Below are positions 17,286 to 26,290 of a DNA stretch of 51,125 bases, one piece after another; the stretch's first letter is position 1; every line of letters starts with the position of its first letter. Made by a program: the position numbers and the translations under genes. The notes beneath the pieces were generated by a model. That model was given only the letters and a program-made list of their open reading frames with translations. It was not told the origin of the DNA and searched no databases. The stretch comes from Corynebacterium sp. HMSC074A01 (GTDB lineage Bacteria; Actinomycetota; Actinomycetes; Mycobacteriales; Mycobacteriaceae): positions 154,586-205,710 of the forward strand of contig NZ_KV825628.1 in the NCBI RefSeq assembly GCF_001831515.1, written 5' to 3'.

Positions 17286-18401
17286 CTACCGGTGGTGCGC
17301 AACGTCGTTGACGCAGCGCACGACGCCAAAATCGGCCCAGAAATCCACCACGGAAATGCTGGCCAGGTCGAGGAAGCTGTGCGTGAACACCTCCGCGCCG
17401 GAGCCGAGGCCCTGCCGGATCACGGATTTGATCGGCATCATGTGGGTCACCACCAGGATCGTCTGCCCCTCGCGCTGCTCCTGCAGCTTCAGCCGCGCAC
17501 GGGTCACCCGCCGATGCAGCGCGGTGATCGATTCGCCGTTCGGAGGGGCTTTGCTTATCGACGCCTCCCAGGCCCCAAACGCCTCCCCATCCTTTTCCTG
17601 CGCCTCTTTGCGGGTCAGCCCCTCGAAGTCGCCGAAGTTGATCTCGCGGAAACCGTCGACGGTCTCGAAGCTGTCGAAGCCGAGCGCGTCGGCCGCCGCC
17701 TGTGCCGTCTGCTGGGCGCGGGTCTGCGGGGAGGCCACGATCGCGTCGATCGGTCCGAAGCTACGCAGTGCTTCGGCGGCCCGGCGCGCCTGCTCGCGTC
17801 CCAGCTCGGTCAGCTCCGGGTTGGAGACGCCGGACAGGCGGTGCTCGGCGGAGTGCTCGGTCTGGCCGTGGCGCAGCAGGATGAAGCGGGTGCGCGGGGT
17901 GTCGGTTGCGCCGTGGACGAGCGCGGCAGCGTGCGGGGCTTCGGCTTTCTTCGCCGCGGCGGCGCTGCCAGTTTCAACGATGCGCGGGGTGCCGTCCTTT
18001 TCGGCGGCGTCCATCGCGAGGTTGGACAGCTCGTCGGCTTTCTTGTTCTTCGCGCGCGGCACCCAGGTGTAGGTGACGCGCTCGAAGGAGCCAGCAAGTT
18101 TGCGGGCCTGCATGGCCAGCTTTTGCATGTCGGGGTGCTTGATCTTCCAGCGCCCGTTCATCTGCTCGACGACGAGCTTGGAGTCCATGGACACCGCGAC
18201 CTCGGTCGCGCCCAGCTCGGCGGCGGCCTCGAGCCCGCGCAGCAGGCCGTGGTACTCGGCGACGTTGTTGGAGGATTTCGCCCCCACAACGTAGACGATT
18301 TCGGCGAGGGTTGCGCCGGACTCGTCGTAAAGCACAGCGCCGGAGCCGGCGACGCCGGGGTTGCCGCGCGAGCCGCCGTCGGTAAAGACTGCGACCTTCA
18401 T
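17286..18401 (-). CDS. Bifunctional RNase HI / histidine-phosphatase fusion
   Basis: 371 residues. The N-terminal RNase HI domain (about 1-135) starts KVAVFTDGGSRGNPG, with the catalytic Asp, Glu (NNVAEYHGL), Asp (VSMDSKLV) and final Asp (KADELSN). It cleaves RNA in RNA-DNA hybrids. After an Ala-rich linker (about 140-170) comes a phosphoglycerate-mutase-fold phosphatase with the phospho-histidine motif LLRHGQTEHS and a later His in VVTHMMP. This is the architecture of M. tuberculosis Rv2228c, whose C-terminal part has alpha-ribazole phosphatase (CobC) activity. The ATG directly follows the TAG of the zinc-ribbon gene, so the two are coupled. Confidence 0.95.
   Translation of the reverse strand: MKVAVFTDGGSRGNPGVAGSGAVLYDESGATLAEIVYVVGAKSSNNVAEYHGLLRGLEAAAELGATEVAVSMDSKLVVEQMNGRWKIKHPDMQKLAMQARKLAGSFERVTYTWVPRAKNKKADELSNLAMDAAEKDGTPRIVETGSAAAAKKAEAPHAAALVHGATDTPRTRFILLRHGQTEHSAEHRLSGVSNPELTELGREQARRAAEALRSFGPIDAIVASPQTRAQQTAQAAADALGFDSFETVDGFREINFGDFEGLTRKEAQEKDGEAFGAWEASISKAPPNGESITALHRRVTRARLKLQEQREGQTILVVTHMMPIKSVIRQGLGSGAEVFTHSFLDLASISVVDFWADFGVVRCVNDVAHHR
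17553..17565 (+). repeat. 13-mer GCTTATCGACGCC, exact copy
   Basis: Inside the RNase HI fusion gene, where it encodes part of EASISK on the minus strand and forces an ATA isoleucine codon. Confidence 0.5.
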
Positions 18402-19091
18402 CTACGCCTCCGGGTTCGGCTTGACGCGTACGAGCAGGGTGTCGCAGTTCGGGCAGTGCGGCACGGTGTCCGGATCCGCGCTCATCACCTCGGCGCGCTC
18501 GGTGGCGGGCAGCTGGATGAAGCAGCCGTTGCAGGTGCGGCCGTTGAAGGCGGCGGCGCCGACCGAGTCGTAGGCCTCGAGGACGTCTGCGGGCAGCTTG
18601 GCCCGCAGGGCACCCGTGTCCACCTCTTCGCGCACTGGCAGCGCCTCGACGGCGCGGCGGGCGGCCTCGACCTTGCGGTCGATCTCGTCCAAGCGCGCAC
18701 CGTGGTTGTCGCGGTTGTTGCGCAGTGCGGCGATCTCGTTGTGGGCCTCTTTAAGCTCGGAAAGCAGGTCGGCGATGCGCGACTTGGCGGCGTAGCGGTC
18801 GTGCTCCAAGTCCTTGCGGCGCTCCGGGTTCGTCTCGGCGCTGAGTTGGCGCTTGTCGTCGAGCTCGCGCTTCTTCAGCTTGCGCTCGTCTTCCTGGATG
18901 CGCAGGATCTCCAGCTCCATGTCGTCCACGGCCATCTGTGCGGCCGCGGAGGCGGCCTGCAGGTCCTTGCGCTGCTTCAGCAGCTTCTCCAGCTCTTGTT
19001 CCTCGGGGCGTGCGGAATCCGGGTGCGCGGCCACGCGGTCGGCCTGCGCCAGCTCCAGTAGCACCGGCTGCTCGGTAGCGGAAAGCTTCAC
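18402..19091 (-). CDS. Coiled-coil protein with C4 zinc ribbon
   Basis: 229 residues. The first two thirds (about 25-165) are a long, highly charged coiled coil rich in Arg, Glu and Lys. The C-terminus holds four cysteines in two pairs (CNGCF and CPNCDTLL), a zinc ribbon. It is the homologue of mycobacterial Rv2229c, always found between the Nif3-type gene and the RNase HI fusion. The molecular role is not known; binding of nucleic acid is plausible. The stop codon abuts the start of the fusion gene. Confidence 0.93.
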   Translation of the reverse strand: MKLSATEQPVLLELAQADRVAAHPDSARPEEQELEKLLKQRKDLQAASAAAQMAVDDMELEILRIQEDERKLKKRELDDKRQLSAETNPERRKDLEHDRYAAKSRIADLLSELKEAHNEIAALRNNRDNHGARLDEIDRKVEAARRAVEALPVREEVDTGALRAKLPADVLEAYDSVGAAAFNGRTCNGCFIQLPATERAEVMSADPDTVPHCPNCDTLLVRVKPNPEA

Positions 19092-19110
19092 GGTTGCTCC
19101 TTACCTCTTT

Positions 19111-20256
19111 CTAGTTCTTAGCGTTCGGGTGTGCGGACACCGTCCACGGGTCGGTGCGGATATCCAGCACCTGGGTTTCAACGCCTAGCGGCTCAACGAT
19201 ACTCGCCGCCTGCTGCGTCCACGGAAACTCGCTCGCCCAGTGCGCCGTATCGATCACCGCGGGCCCACCCGCGCGCAGGTGCTCGTCGACGGGGTGGTGG
19301 CGCAGGTCCGAGGTGACGTACACGTCCACGCCGAGCTTCGCGGCATCGGCAAGGAAGCTATCGCCCGAGCCGGAGGAGACCGCCACCTTCTGCACCATTT
19401 GGTCCGGGTCGCCGGCGGCGCGTACGCCCCAGACGGTCTCGGGCAGGGCGTCGGCGACCTGCTGGGTGAACTCGCGCAGCGTCATCGGTGTGTCCAGCTC
19501 GCCGACGCGGCCTAGGCCGTAGGCGGTTTCCAGGTCGCGGGTGCCTTCCGGCTCGGCGAGCTGGACGATGTCGAAGGCGGGGTCTTCGTAGGGGGGGGCG
19601 GTGCGCAGGGCGTCGATAAGCTTTGCGCGCAGCTTCGTGGGGGCGACGAACTCGACGCGGACCTCGCGCGCGGTGTAGTGCTTGCCCACCTGGCCATCGG
19701 TGGGGTCGGCGCCCTCGACGGGGGTGAATTCGCCGGTGCCCTCGTGGCTGAACGCGCACTCGCGGTAGTTGCCGATCGCGCCAGCGCCGGCGTGGAAGAG
19801 CTCGCGCTTGAGCCCGTCCGCATCCTTCGGCGGGACGTGCACGCCCCACTTGTCGGTGCCGTTCAAGAAAATCGGCTTGATCGGGCGGCCGGGGCGCACG
19901 CCGATGAGCTCGGCGAGCACGTCGGAGACACCCGGGCGGGCGGAGTCGGCGTTCGTGTGCGCGGCGAACAGGGCGCAGCCGCCGGAAATCAGGGTGTGGA
20001 CGACCTTGCCCTTCGGCGTGTTCGCCGCCACCGAGGTCACCCCGCGCATGAGCAGCGGGTGGTGCACAACCAGCATCTGCGCGCCGGCGGCGACCGCGGC
20101 CTCAGCGACCTCCTGGGTGCAATCGAGAGCGAAGGCGACCTTTTCCACCTCGGCGTCCGGGTCGCCGCAGATCAGCCCCACTGCATCCCAGCTCTCGGCA
20201 AGCTGCGGCGGGTAGGCGGTCTCGAGTGCGCGAACAACATCAGCTACGACAGTCAT
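19111..20256 (-). CDS. Nif3-like dinuclear metal-binding protein
   Basis: 381 residues, the long form with an inserted central domain as in B. subtilis YqfO and other Gram-positives. Metal-binding residues are seen in VVHHPLLMRG, AAHTNADS, and in the C-terminal HHPVDEH and DTAHWASE. The inserted region (about 125-250) resembles a PII-like domain. Family members form toroidal hexamers and are often annotated as GTP cyclohydrolase I type 2, but the function is uncertain. It leads the operon Nif3 - zinc ribbon - RNase HI fusion. Confidence 0.93.
   Translation of the reverse strand: MTVVADVVRALETAYPPQLAESWDAVGLICGDPDAEVEKVAFALDCTQEVAEAAVAAGAQMLVVHHPLLMRGVTSVAANTPKGKVVHTLISGGCALFAAHTNADSARPGVSDVLAELIGVRPGRPIKPIFLNGTDKWGVHVPPKDADGLKRELFHAGAGAIGNYRECAFSHEGTGEFTPVEGADPTDGQVGKHYTAREVRVEFVAPTKLRAKLIDALRTAPPYEDPAFDIVQLAEPEGTRDLETAYGLGRVGELDTPMTLREFTQQVADALPETVWGVRAAGDPDQMVQKVAVSSGSGDSFLADAAKLGVDVYVTSDLRHHPVDEHLRAGGPAVIDTAHWASEFPWTQQAASIVEPLGVETQVLDIRTDPWTVSAHPNAKN
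19609..19621 (-). repeat. 13-mer GCTTATCGACGCC, exact copy
   Basis: Within the Nif3-type gene, coding for KLIDAL on the minus strand with a rare CTT leucine codon. Confidence 0.5.
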
Positions 20257-20279
20257 GGCAACCAGCCTACAAATTTGCC

Positions 20280-20936
20280 ATGCTGGGGGCCGTGAAGGAT
20301 ACGCAATTAACAGTGCTTCTCGACGTCGACGGCACCATCATCGACTCCTACCCCGGCATCCGCGAGGGCTTCCTCCGAGGCATCGACGCCGTCGGGGCCG
20401 AGCGCCCCAGTGAGGAATTCATCCGCCGCATCCCCGGCCCGCCGATGCGCGACTCCATGGCCGCCGCAGGCCTTTCGCCTGCGCAAGTGGATCAGGCGAT
20501 GGAAGCGTACTCGGCCTACATGTCCGGCGAGGGCTGGCAGCGCTTCGAAGTCTTCGACGGCATGGCCGAGCTGATCGCTCGGTGGAAGGGGCAAGGTGTT
20601 GGGGTGTGTACGGCGACGTCGAAAAGCGAGCGCTTTGCGCGACTCGCACTCGAGCGCACCGGCATTTTGAAGCACATCGATTTTCTGGGCGCGGCGAACC
20701 ACGACGTCGGGCGCAGCACCAAGGTCGAGGTGCTCGATTACGTGATGACGCAGCACGCGCCCGCGCGGGCCGTGATGGTGGGCGATCGCACCCACGATTT
20801 TGGTGGCGCCGCCGAGTTCGGGCTGCCGTCGGTGGCCGTGACCTGGGGCTACGGCACGGAAGAGGAATGGGCGCAAGCCACGCACACCGCGCATTCTGCG
20901 CGCGAATTGGAGGAGATTGTCAATGAATACCGCTAA
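20280..20936 (+). CDS. HAD-family phosphatase, phosphoglycolate-phosphatase-like
   Basis: 218 residues from ATG at 20280; a GTG at 20292 is an alternative start. HAD motif I is LLDVDGTIIDS (nucleophile and acid-base Asp), motif II is CTATSK, and motifs III/IV are in VMVGDRTHDFGGA. A four-helix cap lies between motifs I and II. It probably dephosphorylates a small metabolite such as phosphoglycolate, but substrate cannot be read from sequence. The end overlaps the start of the LMW phosphatase gene by 14 nt, and the pair is conserved in corynebacteria. Confidence 0.9.
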   Translation: MLGAVKDTQLTVLLDVDGTIIDSYPGIREGFLRGIDAVGAERPSEEFIRRIPGPPMRDSMAAAGLSPAQVDQAMEAYSAYMSGEGWQRFEVFDGMAELIARWKGQGVGVCTATSKSERFARLALERTGILKHIDFLGAANHDVGRSTKVEVLDYVMTQHAPARAVMVGDRTHDFGGAAEFGLPSVAVTWGYGTEEEWAQATHTAHSARELEEIVNEYR

Positions 20937-21405
20937 ACCGCTCCACATCGATTTTGTCTGCACCGGCAACATCTGCCGCTCGCCGATGGCCGAGGTGATC
21001 ATCCGCGACAAGCTCACAGAAGCCGGGCTGGGCGAGCGCGTGCGCGTGACGTCCTCAGGCATCGGCGGCTGGCACGTCGGCGGCCCGGCCGATTCGCGGG
21101 CGCGCGAAGAGCTGGCCGCGCACGGCTACGACGGATCGCAGCACGTCGCCGCCCAATTCGGTGGGGACCGGTACGATGCCGACCTGATCGTCGCGCTGGA
21201 TACCAACCACGTCTCCGAGCTTGTCGCCCGCGGTGTGGACGAGGATCGTGTGCGGCTCATCCGCTCCTTCGACCCGGCCGCCCCCGCGGGTGCCGGGGTT
21301 GCCGACCCGTACTACGGCGGCACGGACGGGTTTACCACCACCCGCGAACAGATCGAGGCGGCCGCCGACGGCATTATCGTCTGGGTGAACGACCAGCTAG
21401 ACTAG
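20923..21405 (+). CDS. Low-molecular-weight protein-tyrosine phosphatase
   Basis: 160 residues from ATG at 20923, with GGAGGAG upstream; the ATG 6 nt earlier lies too close to that site. The P-loop VCTGNICRSPMAE (Cys and Arg of CX5R, about residues 12-24) and the general-acid motif DPYYGG near the C-terminus are complete. It removes phosphate from tyrosine in proteins, or from small substrates, and is the equivalent of mycobacterial PtpA. It is co-transcribed with the HAD phosphatase upstream and the SURF1-type gene downstream. Confidence 0.94.
   Translation: MNTAKPLHIDFVCTGNICRSPMAEVIIRDKLTEAGLGERVRVTSSGIGGWHVGGPADSRAREELAAHGYDGSQHVAAQFGGDRYDADLIVALDTNHVSELVARGVDEDRVRLIRSFDPAAPAGAGVADPYYGGTDGFTTTREQIEAAADGIIVWVNDQLD
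21398..21403 (+). promoter_or_regulatory. Putative internal -10 hexamer before the SURF1 gene
   Basis: TAGACT overlaps the end of the phosphatase gene and ends 8 nt before the GTG at 21412. This suggests a second, leaderless start of transcription. Confidence 0.3.
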
Positions 21406-21411
21406 GCAGGC

Positions 21412-22299
21412 GTGAAGGGCAAACAGGGTAAGACAGGCGGCACCAAGCGCGGGTGGAAGACGTTGCTCAACCCCGGCTGGATTATCGCCGCCATCCTGAT
21501 CGCCCTGTTTTCCTACTACGCCTTTACCTTCCTTGCGCCCTGGCAGCTGGGCAAGAACGAGGCGCTCGAGCAGCGCAACGAGCACATCACCGAGGCCTTC
21601 GACCACGATCCGGTCCCGCTTTCCGAAGTGCTCGACGGCTTCGGGCCGGACGACGAGTGGTCGCGCGTGGTCGCCACCGGGCGCTACGTGGACGAGGACG
21701 TGCTGCTGCGCCTGCGGCCAGTCGACCGCAACCCCGCCTTCCAGGTCCTGCGCCCCTTTGAGCTGGAGAGCGGCGAGACCATCCTGGTCAACCGCGGCTG
21801 GGTGCCCGCGGAGAACTCCACGGACGTTCCCGAGATCGCGCCTGCGCCGACAGGCGACGTCACCATCACCGCCATGCTGCTGGCCGGCGAGCCGGAGCAC
21901 ACCAAGGCGCCGATGCACGACCAGGGCTACGACATGGTCTACTCCATCAACCCCAGCCAAGTCGGCGAGCTGACCGGCACCGAACTTACGCAGCCTTACC
22001 TGCAGCTGCTCTCCGGTGAGCCCGGCGTGCTCACCGCCATCCCGCTGCCCATGCTGGAGACCGGCAACCACCTCTCCTACGGCCTGCAGTGGATCGCCTT
22101 TGGCATCATGGCCCCGGCCGGGCTGATCTACTTCATTTTTGCCGAGGCCCGCGAACGCCGCCGCTTCCGCGAAGAGCAGGAAGAACTCGGTACTACTCCT
22201 GCCGTCGAGGAGGCCGCCGCCGCACCCCCGCGCGAGCGCTACGGGCAAAGCCGGCGCAACCCGTGGCAACGGGCCTACGATAGGCAGGAGGAACGCTAA
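21412..22299 (+). CDS. SURF1-family membrane protein
   Basis: 295 residues from a GTG. Two membrane segments, near the N-terminus (about 20-42, WIIAAILIALFSYYAFTFLA then PWQLGK) and near residue 225-245 (GLQWIAFGIMAPAGLIYFIF), enclose a large periplasm-side domain. WQL.RN, GRY, VNRGWVP and YGLQWI.FG are typical SURF1 words. SURF1 proteins assist heme insertion and assembly of cytochrome c oxidase. The tail after the second segment is charged and proline-rich. The homologue of this gene follows the LMW phosphatase in other corynebacteria. Confidence 0.92.
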   Translation: MKGKQGKTGGTKRGWKTLLNPGWIIAAILIALFSYYAFTFLAPWQLGKNEALEQRNEHITEAFDHDPVPLSEVLDGFGPDDEWSRVVATGRYVDEDVLLRLRPVDRNPAFQVLRPFELESGETILVNRGWVPAENSTDVPEIAPAPTGDVTITAMLLAGEPEHTKAPMHDQGYDMVYSINPSQVGELTGTELTQPYLQLLSGEPGVLTAIPLPMLETGNHLSYGLQWIAFGIMAPAGLIYFIFAEARERRRFREEQEELGTTPAVEEAAAAPPRERYGQSRRNPWQRAYDRQEER

Positions 22300-22324
22300 C
22301 TTTTCAGGCGAAGGAAGGATCCCG

Positions 22325-23035
22325 ATGCCACCGCAACTGACCGTCACCGACCGCGACATCCTGGCCGCCCACCTCGACCTCTTCGACCGCGCCGGGCTGC
22401 GTTTGAGTCCCGGCATCGAGCCGGCCGATGTGGAAGACGGCGTGTGCGATGACCTCGAGTGCTTCCGCCTCGCGCCCGCGACGACGGTGCTCTCGCTTAT
22501 CGACGCCGACGCCCACCCCTTCTTCACCAACATCACCTTCCCCGACAACACCGGCATCTACCCCACCACGCACGCGCAGCTGCCCGCCTACATCCGCGCC
22601 GTGTGTGCGCCCGCGGGCACGGATCTGCGCGACGTCACGGTGGTTCCCGACCCGGGTGCTTTGCACACCGGGACTGCGCGCCTGCAGTTCGGCGAGTGGG
22701 ACGTGGTGGACGTCTCCTACGATCTTTCTGCGGGCGGGTGGGAGCCGGATCGTGTCAACGGCTCGCACGGGCTGATCCCCGACCTGATCGCCGCGGCGAT
22801 CCCCAACGGTGGCGAGGCCGGGATCTTCAGCACCGCCGACGGGGAAACCGCAGTGGTCTACCTCAGTGAAATCGATGCCGGTGCGACGCGGACTGCAGTG
22901 GTCCACGGCCGCCCCGCCCCGCACACCGCACCGGACGCGAAGAAGCCGGTTACGGCCGCGGCGGCGCGCGCAGCGGCCCGCAACGCCGCGATTGACAACC
23001 TGTTTACCGTCCTGTTCGCGGAGGCGGAGAGCTAG
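22325..23035 (+). CDS. Hypothetical protein
   Basis: 236 residues from ATG at 22325, preceded by GGAAGGATCC. A longer frame from 22139 overlaps the SURF1 gene and lacks a site. The protein has no signal or membrane segment. It contains several acidic patches and an Ala-rich C-terminal helix (KKPVTAAAARAAARNAA). I recognise no domain. It lies 25 bp after the SURF1 gene and is probably co-transcribed, converging on the exonuclease gene with a 4 nt overlap. Confidence 0.7.
   Translation: MPPQLTVTDRDILAAHLDLFDRAGLRLSPGIEPADVEDGVCDDLECFRLAPATTVLSLIDADAHPFFTNITFPDNTGIYPTTHAQLPAYIRAVCAPAGTDLRDVTVVPDPGALHTGTARLQFGEWDVVDVSYDLSAGGWEPDRVNGSHGLIPDLIAAAIPNGGEAGIFSTADGETAVVYLSEIDAGATRTAVVHGRPAPHTAPDAKKPVTAAAARAAARNAAIDNLFTVLFAEAES
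22495..22507 (+). repeat. 13-mer GCTTATCGACGCC, exact copy
   Basis: Within the hypothetical gene, coding for LIDAD with a CTT leucine codon. Confidence 0.5.
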
Positions 23036-24804
23036 CTGCGGCGAAACCAGGCGATAATCGCCACGATCCCCGAGATCACCGTGCTCACACCTGCGCCGAG
23101 GAACACCAGCGCGGTGAGAATGGACAGCGGATCCTCGCCCTCCGCATCAAAGGCGCCAACCAGGATCATCATGAACACAAAGGACGCGACCACCGTAATC
23201 GCCGACCACTTGCACACCTGCGCCGCGCGGTTCTTCTTCGGCGTTTCCGGTGCTAGGACAGCGAATGGATCCTCGTACTGCGGCACGGGTGTGGAGAGCG
23301 GCTTGTTCGCCTCCCGCATGAGCTCCTCCGGCGTCGGGTACACCCAGTCGGTGGCGTCCTTCGGCTTGGTGGGCGCGGGTTCCTCGTAGGGTGAAGCCTT
23401 TTGCTGCTCGGGTTCCGGCGCGACTCTCTCAGCTGGCTCGGCGGCACCGTCAGCGGCAAGCTCCACCACGAGTTCCACGAGCTTCAGCTGCCGCTTCTCC
23501 CCCACCCCGTGGAGTTTGCGCAGGTCGGCAGCGCTGGCCTCAAGCATCTGCGGAAAGTGCTCGCCCCACAGCTCGAGATACTTATCAATCCCGGTCCCCG
23601 TCGCCTCCGGCGCATCCCCGGGACGCAGCTGCGGTGCCAGCTCGTGCAGCGGGCGGTCCGCGCGCTCGGCGATCCACGCTGCGGCGAGGCGGACAGGTGA
23701 GGTTTCGGCTGCGGGGGCGTCGATAAGCGAAGCGGAGGTTCCCATGGTCGCGATGAGGTGCGCGAACTGCGTCTCCCCGATGATCGGCACGCCGTACTCG
23801 CGGGCCTTGCGCGCCTTGCCGCTCATGGTGTCGGGGTTGGCGGCGACAAGTACCGCGCACTTCTTGGTCACGCCGCCGACGTCGAGGCCCGCGGCGGTGG
23901 CGCGGGCGGTCCACTCCTCGCGCGGCATGGCGAGCGTGCCGGTCAGCGCCACCCGGTCACCCGGCGAGAGCGTGACGTCGGTAGGCAGGGGCCTGATGAG
24001 GCGCGCGACCAGCGCTTGGTCCACCCCGAGCGCGTCGGCGATGGCGAGCAATTCGGCGCGCTCAGCGTCCGTGACCACGCCGTCGGCCCAGGCCTGAACG
24101 ACAAGCTGGCGGATGAACTCCTCGTTGATCGCCTCGACGTCCTCGTGCGCCAGACCAGTCGCGGCGGCCTCGAGCTCGTGGGCCTCCTCGCGCGTGATCT
24201 GCTTGTCGCGCAGCGCGTTCGCGAGCCTGTCGCGGTAGGCGTCCTCGGCGCGCGCCCCGCTCGCCGGCAGGTGGTGTGTCAGCTGGCCGATCCTGGAGTG
24301 CCACCCGTGTGCGCTGTGGAAGTAGCGTAAGAGCTCGGCGGTGGCGGCGGCGTCGCCAAGCGCAGAGTGCGCCCGCTCGTTGCGGATGCCCGCGAACTTA
24401 CACGCTTCGCTCAGCTTGCCGACGCCCACATACTCCCGCGCCAACTTCATCGTGTCCACCCACTGCTCCGGCAGCGTGTCGGGCAGGTTGGCCCGGTCGA
24501 ACTCGGCGGCAAGGAAGCGCTTCTCAAAGGGCGCGTTGTGGGCAACCGGCGTGCGGCTGCCCACAACCGCGCGGAACTCCTCGGCGACCTTATCGAAGGT
24601 GGGCGCGTCCACCAGGTCGGTCGCGGTGATGCCGTGGATCTCGGAGTTGGGGATGTCGCGCATCGGCTGGACCAGCGTGCGCCACCGGTCCTCCTCATTC
24701 AGGTCCGGGCCGAGCAGCACCACGCCAATCTCCACGATCCGGTCGTACTTGCCAAAGCCGGTGGTCTCGAGGTCAATGACCGCATACCCGTTGCGCTGAT
24801 CCAC
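23032..24804 (-). CDS. DEDDh exonuclease-BRCT protein with C-terminal membrane hairpin
   Basis: 590 residues. The N-terminal DNA polymerase III epsilon-type 3'-5' exonuclease (about 1-170) has the DEDDh residues in VIDLETTGFG, HNAPFEKRF and AHSALGDAAAT. A helical middle region (DGVVTDAERAELLAIADALG) resembles a TerB-like fold. A BRCT domain (about 285-355, RVALTGTL...KKCAVLVAAN) follows, and then a helix-hairpin-like LRKLHGVGEKRQLKL. After a proline-rich linker two hydrophobic segments (about 535-555 and 565-587) end the protein. The fusion of the exonuclease to a membrane tail is unusual. The role is presumably in DNA repair. Confidence 0.88.
   Translation of the reverse strand: MDQRNGYAVIDLETTGFGKYDRIVEIGVVLLGPDLNEEDRWRTLVQPMRDIPNSEIHGITATDLVDAPTFDKVAEEFRAVVGSRTPVAHNAPFEKRFLAAEFDRANLPDTLPEQWVDTMKLAREYVGVGKLSEACKFAGIRNERAHSALGDAAATAELLRYFHSAHGWHSRIGQLTHHLPASGARAEDAYRDRLANALRDKQITREEAHELEAAATGLAHEDVEAINEEFIRQLVVQAWADGVVTDAERAELLAIADALGVDQALVARLIRPLPTDVTLSPGDRVALTGTLAMPREEWTARATAAGLDVGGVTKKCAVLVAANPDTMSGKARKAREYGVPIIGETQFAHLIATMGTSASLIDAPAAETSPVRLAAAWIAERADRPLHELAPQLRPGDAPEATGTGIDKYLELWGEHFPQMLEASAADLRKLHGVGEKRQLKLVELVVELAADGAAEPAERVAPEPEQQKASPYEEPAPTKPKDATDWVYPTPEELMREANKPLSTPVPQYEDPFAVLAPETPKKNRAAQVCKWSAITVVASFVFMMILVGAFDAEGEDPLSILTALVFLGAGVSTVISGIVAIIAWFRRS
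23716..23728 (-). repeat. 13-mer GCTTATCGACGCC, exact copy
   Basis: Within the exonuclease gene, coding for SLIDAP on the minus strand with a CTT leucine codon. Confidence 0.5.
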
Positions 24805-24933
24805 TGCCGCATTCTCCTAGGTGCCGCGTAAAGCTTGCAGAACCCTGTAGTTTACAGCCGTTCCTCTGACACGCTGAAGGCCCCTCTCCGCAGCACAGCC
24901 GGGCGAAGTGACCCATGTGGGTGTATGACATTC

Positions 24934-25086
24934 ATGGCAAACCCAGCAGAATTACTCCTCGAAATCTTCAGCAAATGGAATAGCGCACGTGATAGTCGCG
25001 ACCACCGTCTTGCAATCGGCTACTTAAACCAAATTGATGAGTAGCTCAAAGCGATGGACATGGCCGGCAAACGGGTGTTCCTGTAA
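24934..25086 (+). pseudogene. Decayed gene remnant with internal stop
   Basis: The frame from ATG at 24934 (MANPAELLLEIFSKWNSARD...) reads through LAIGYLNQIDE into a TAG at 25042, then continues LKAMDMAGKRVFL to a TAA at 25086. The two pieces look like one helical N-terminal domain broken by an amber codon. A further short open piece at 25109-25192 (MDTLSDQQDKLASHRSNND...) follows in another frame. The remainder of 24805-25288 has no convincing gene. The resemblance to a corynebacterial hypothetical family starting MTNPAELL is from memory, so confidence is low. Confidence 0.4.
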
Positions 25087-25288
25087 AGGCGAGGTAGATA
25101 CTGACCGCATGGACACGCTGAGCGACCAACAAGACAAGTTAGCCTCACACCGTTCGAACAACGACGCAGGCGATGTTCGGGGTAACTCTTAATATGGCGT
25201 CTGGGAGTTCCACTACGGTTCGCCCGACTACGCTACCGGCGGTAGTCCCGACGAGACCACAAAGAGACTGAGACGAGGTACAGGTCCC

Positions 25289-26290
25289 TTGACTAGCCCA
25301 GACCAAGTCGCCATCTACACCACACCCGATGGCGCGGCACACGTACGCCTCCAAATCAAAGACGGGTCCGCATGGCTCAAAACCGCGCAAATGGCCGAGC
25401 TCTTTAACGTTGGCGTGCCAGCGATCAACCACCACATTCGCGAAATACTGAGGGCCGGCGAGTTATCGGAAAGCGAATGTAAAAAACTTTTACAACAGCC
25501 AGGTCAAGATAGACGTACGAACCACTACAACCTGGATATGATCCTTGCTGTCGGTTACCGCGTACGCGGACCACGAGGCGCTCAATTCAGGAAATGGGCT
25601 ACGGAAGTCCTCCGCGAGTACCTCACAAAAGGCTTTGCCCTCGATGACCAACGTCTCAAAAACGACGGCAAGGACACTCACTTCGAAGAACTGCTCGAGC
25701 GTATCCGCGAGATCCGTGTATCAGAACGTCAGTTCTTCCGAAAGATCTGTGACGTCATCTCCGCAACCAGTGCCGACTACGAGGAGACCAAGTCGTTCAA
25801 CTCCGTTCGCCAATTCTTCGCAGGGATCCAAAATCGGCTCCACTTCGCTACTCATGGACGAACCGCCGCCGAACTCATCTGGGAACGCGCCGACCGTGAA
25901 AAACCCAACGCGGGGCTTACCACCTGGCAAGGCGAACAACCCCACAAAGGAGACATGGAGATAGCTAAAAACTTTCTCACGGAGGACGAGGCGCGCCGAA
26001 TGCGACGCCTCACCACGATGTTCTTGGATTACGCCGAGGACCAGTCCGAAATGGGAAAAACACTTCTACTCAAGGACTGGATGGAAAAGACGGATGCCTG
26101 GTTGGTGTTCAACGAGCGCGAGGTGTTGAAGGGATATGGCAAACGCCAGCACAAACAGGCAGTGGAGAAGGCCAAGATCGAATGGGGTGAGTACCAACGC
26201 CGACTCGACGCAGAGGTCAATGCCAAGGATATGGCGCAAATTGAGCGAGAAGTGAAAGCGTTGAGGCGAGGTGAGGACACGGCTGATTGA
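25289..26290 (+). CDS. RhuM-family protein
   Basis: 333 residues from a TTG with GACGAGG upstream; no ATG/GTG fits as well. The N-terminal part IYTTPDGAAHVRLQIKDGSAWLKT followed (after a break) by QMAELFNVGVPAINHHI and ILAVGYRVRGPRGAQFRKWA is diagnostic for RhuM. The C-terminal half is helical and charged. RhuM proteins occur in pathogenicity islands and near restriction-modification or phage genes; the biochemical role is not established, though the N-terminus looks like a phage-regulator-type DNA-binding fold. Here it stands alone in an accessory insert with more A+T than the flanks. Confidence 0.88.
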   Translation: MTSPDQVAIYTTPDGAAHVRLQIKDGSAWLKTAQMAELFNVGVPAINHHIREILRAGELSESECKKLLQQPGQDRRTNHYNLDMILAVGYRVRGPRGAQFRKWATEVLREYLTKGFALDDQRLKNDGKDTHFEELLERIREIRVSERQFFRKICDVISATSADYEETKSFNSVRQFFAGIQNRLHFATHGRTAAELIWERADREKPNAGLTTWQGEQPHKGDMEIAKNFLTEDEARRMRRLTTMFLDYAEDQSEMGKTLLLKDWMEKTDAWLVFNEREVLKGYGKRQHKQAVEKAKIEWGEYQRRLDAEVNAKDMAQIEREVKALRRGEDTAD

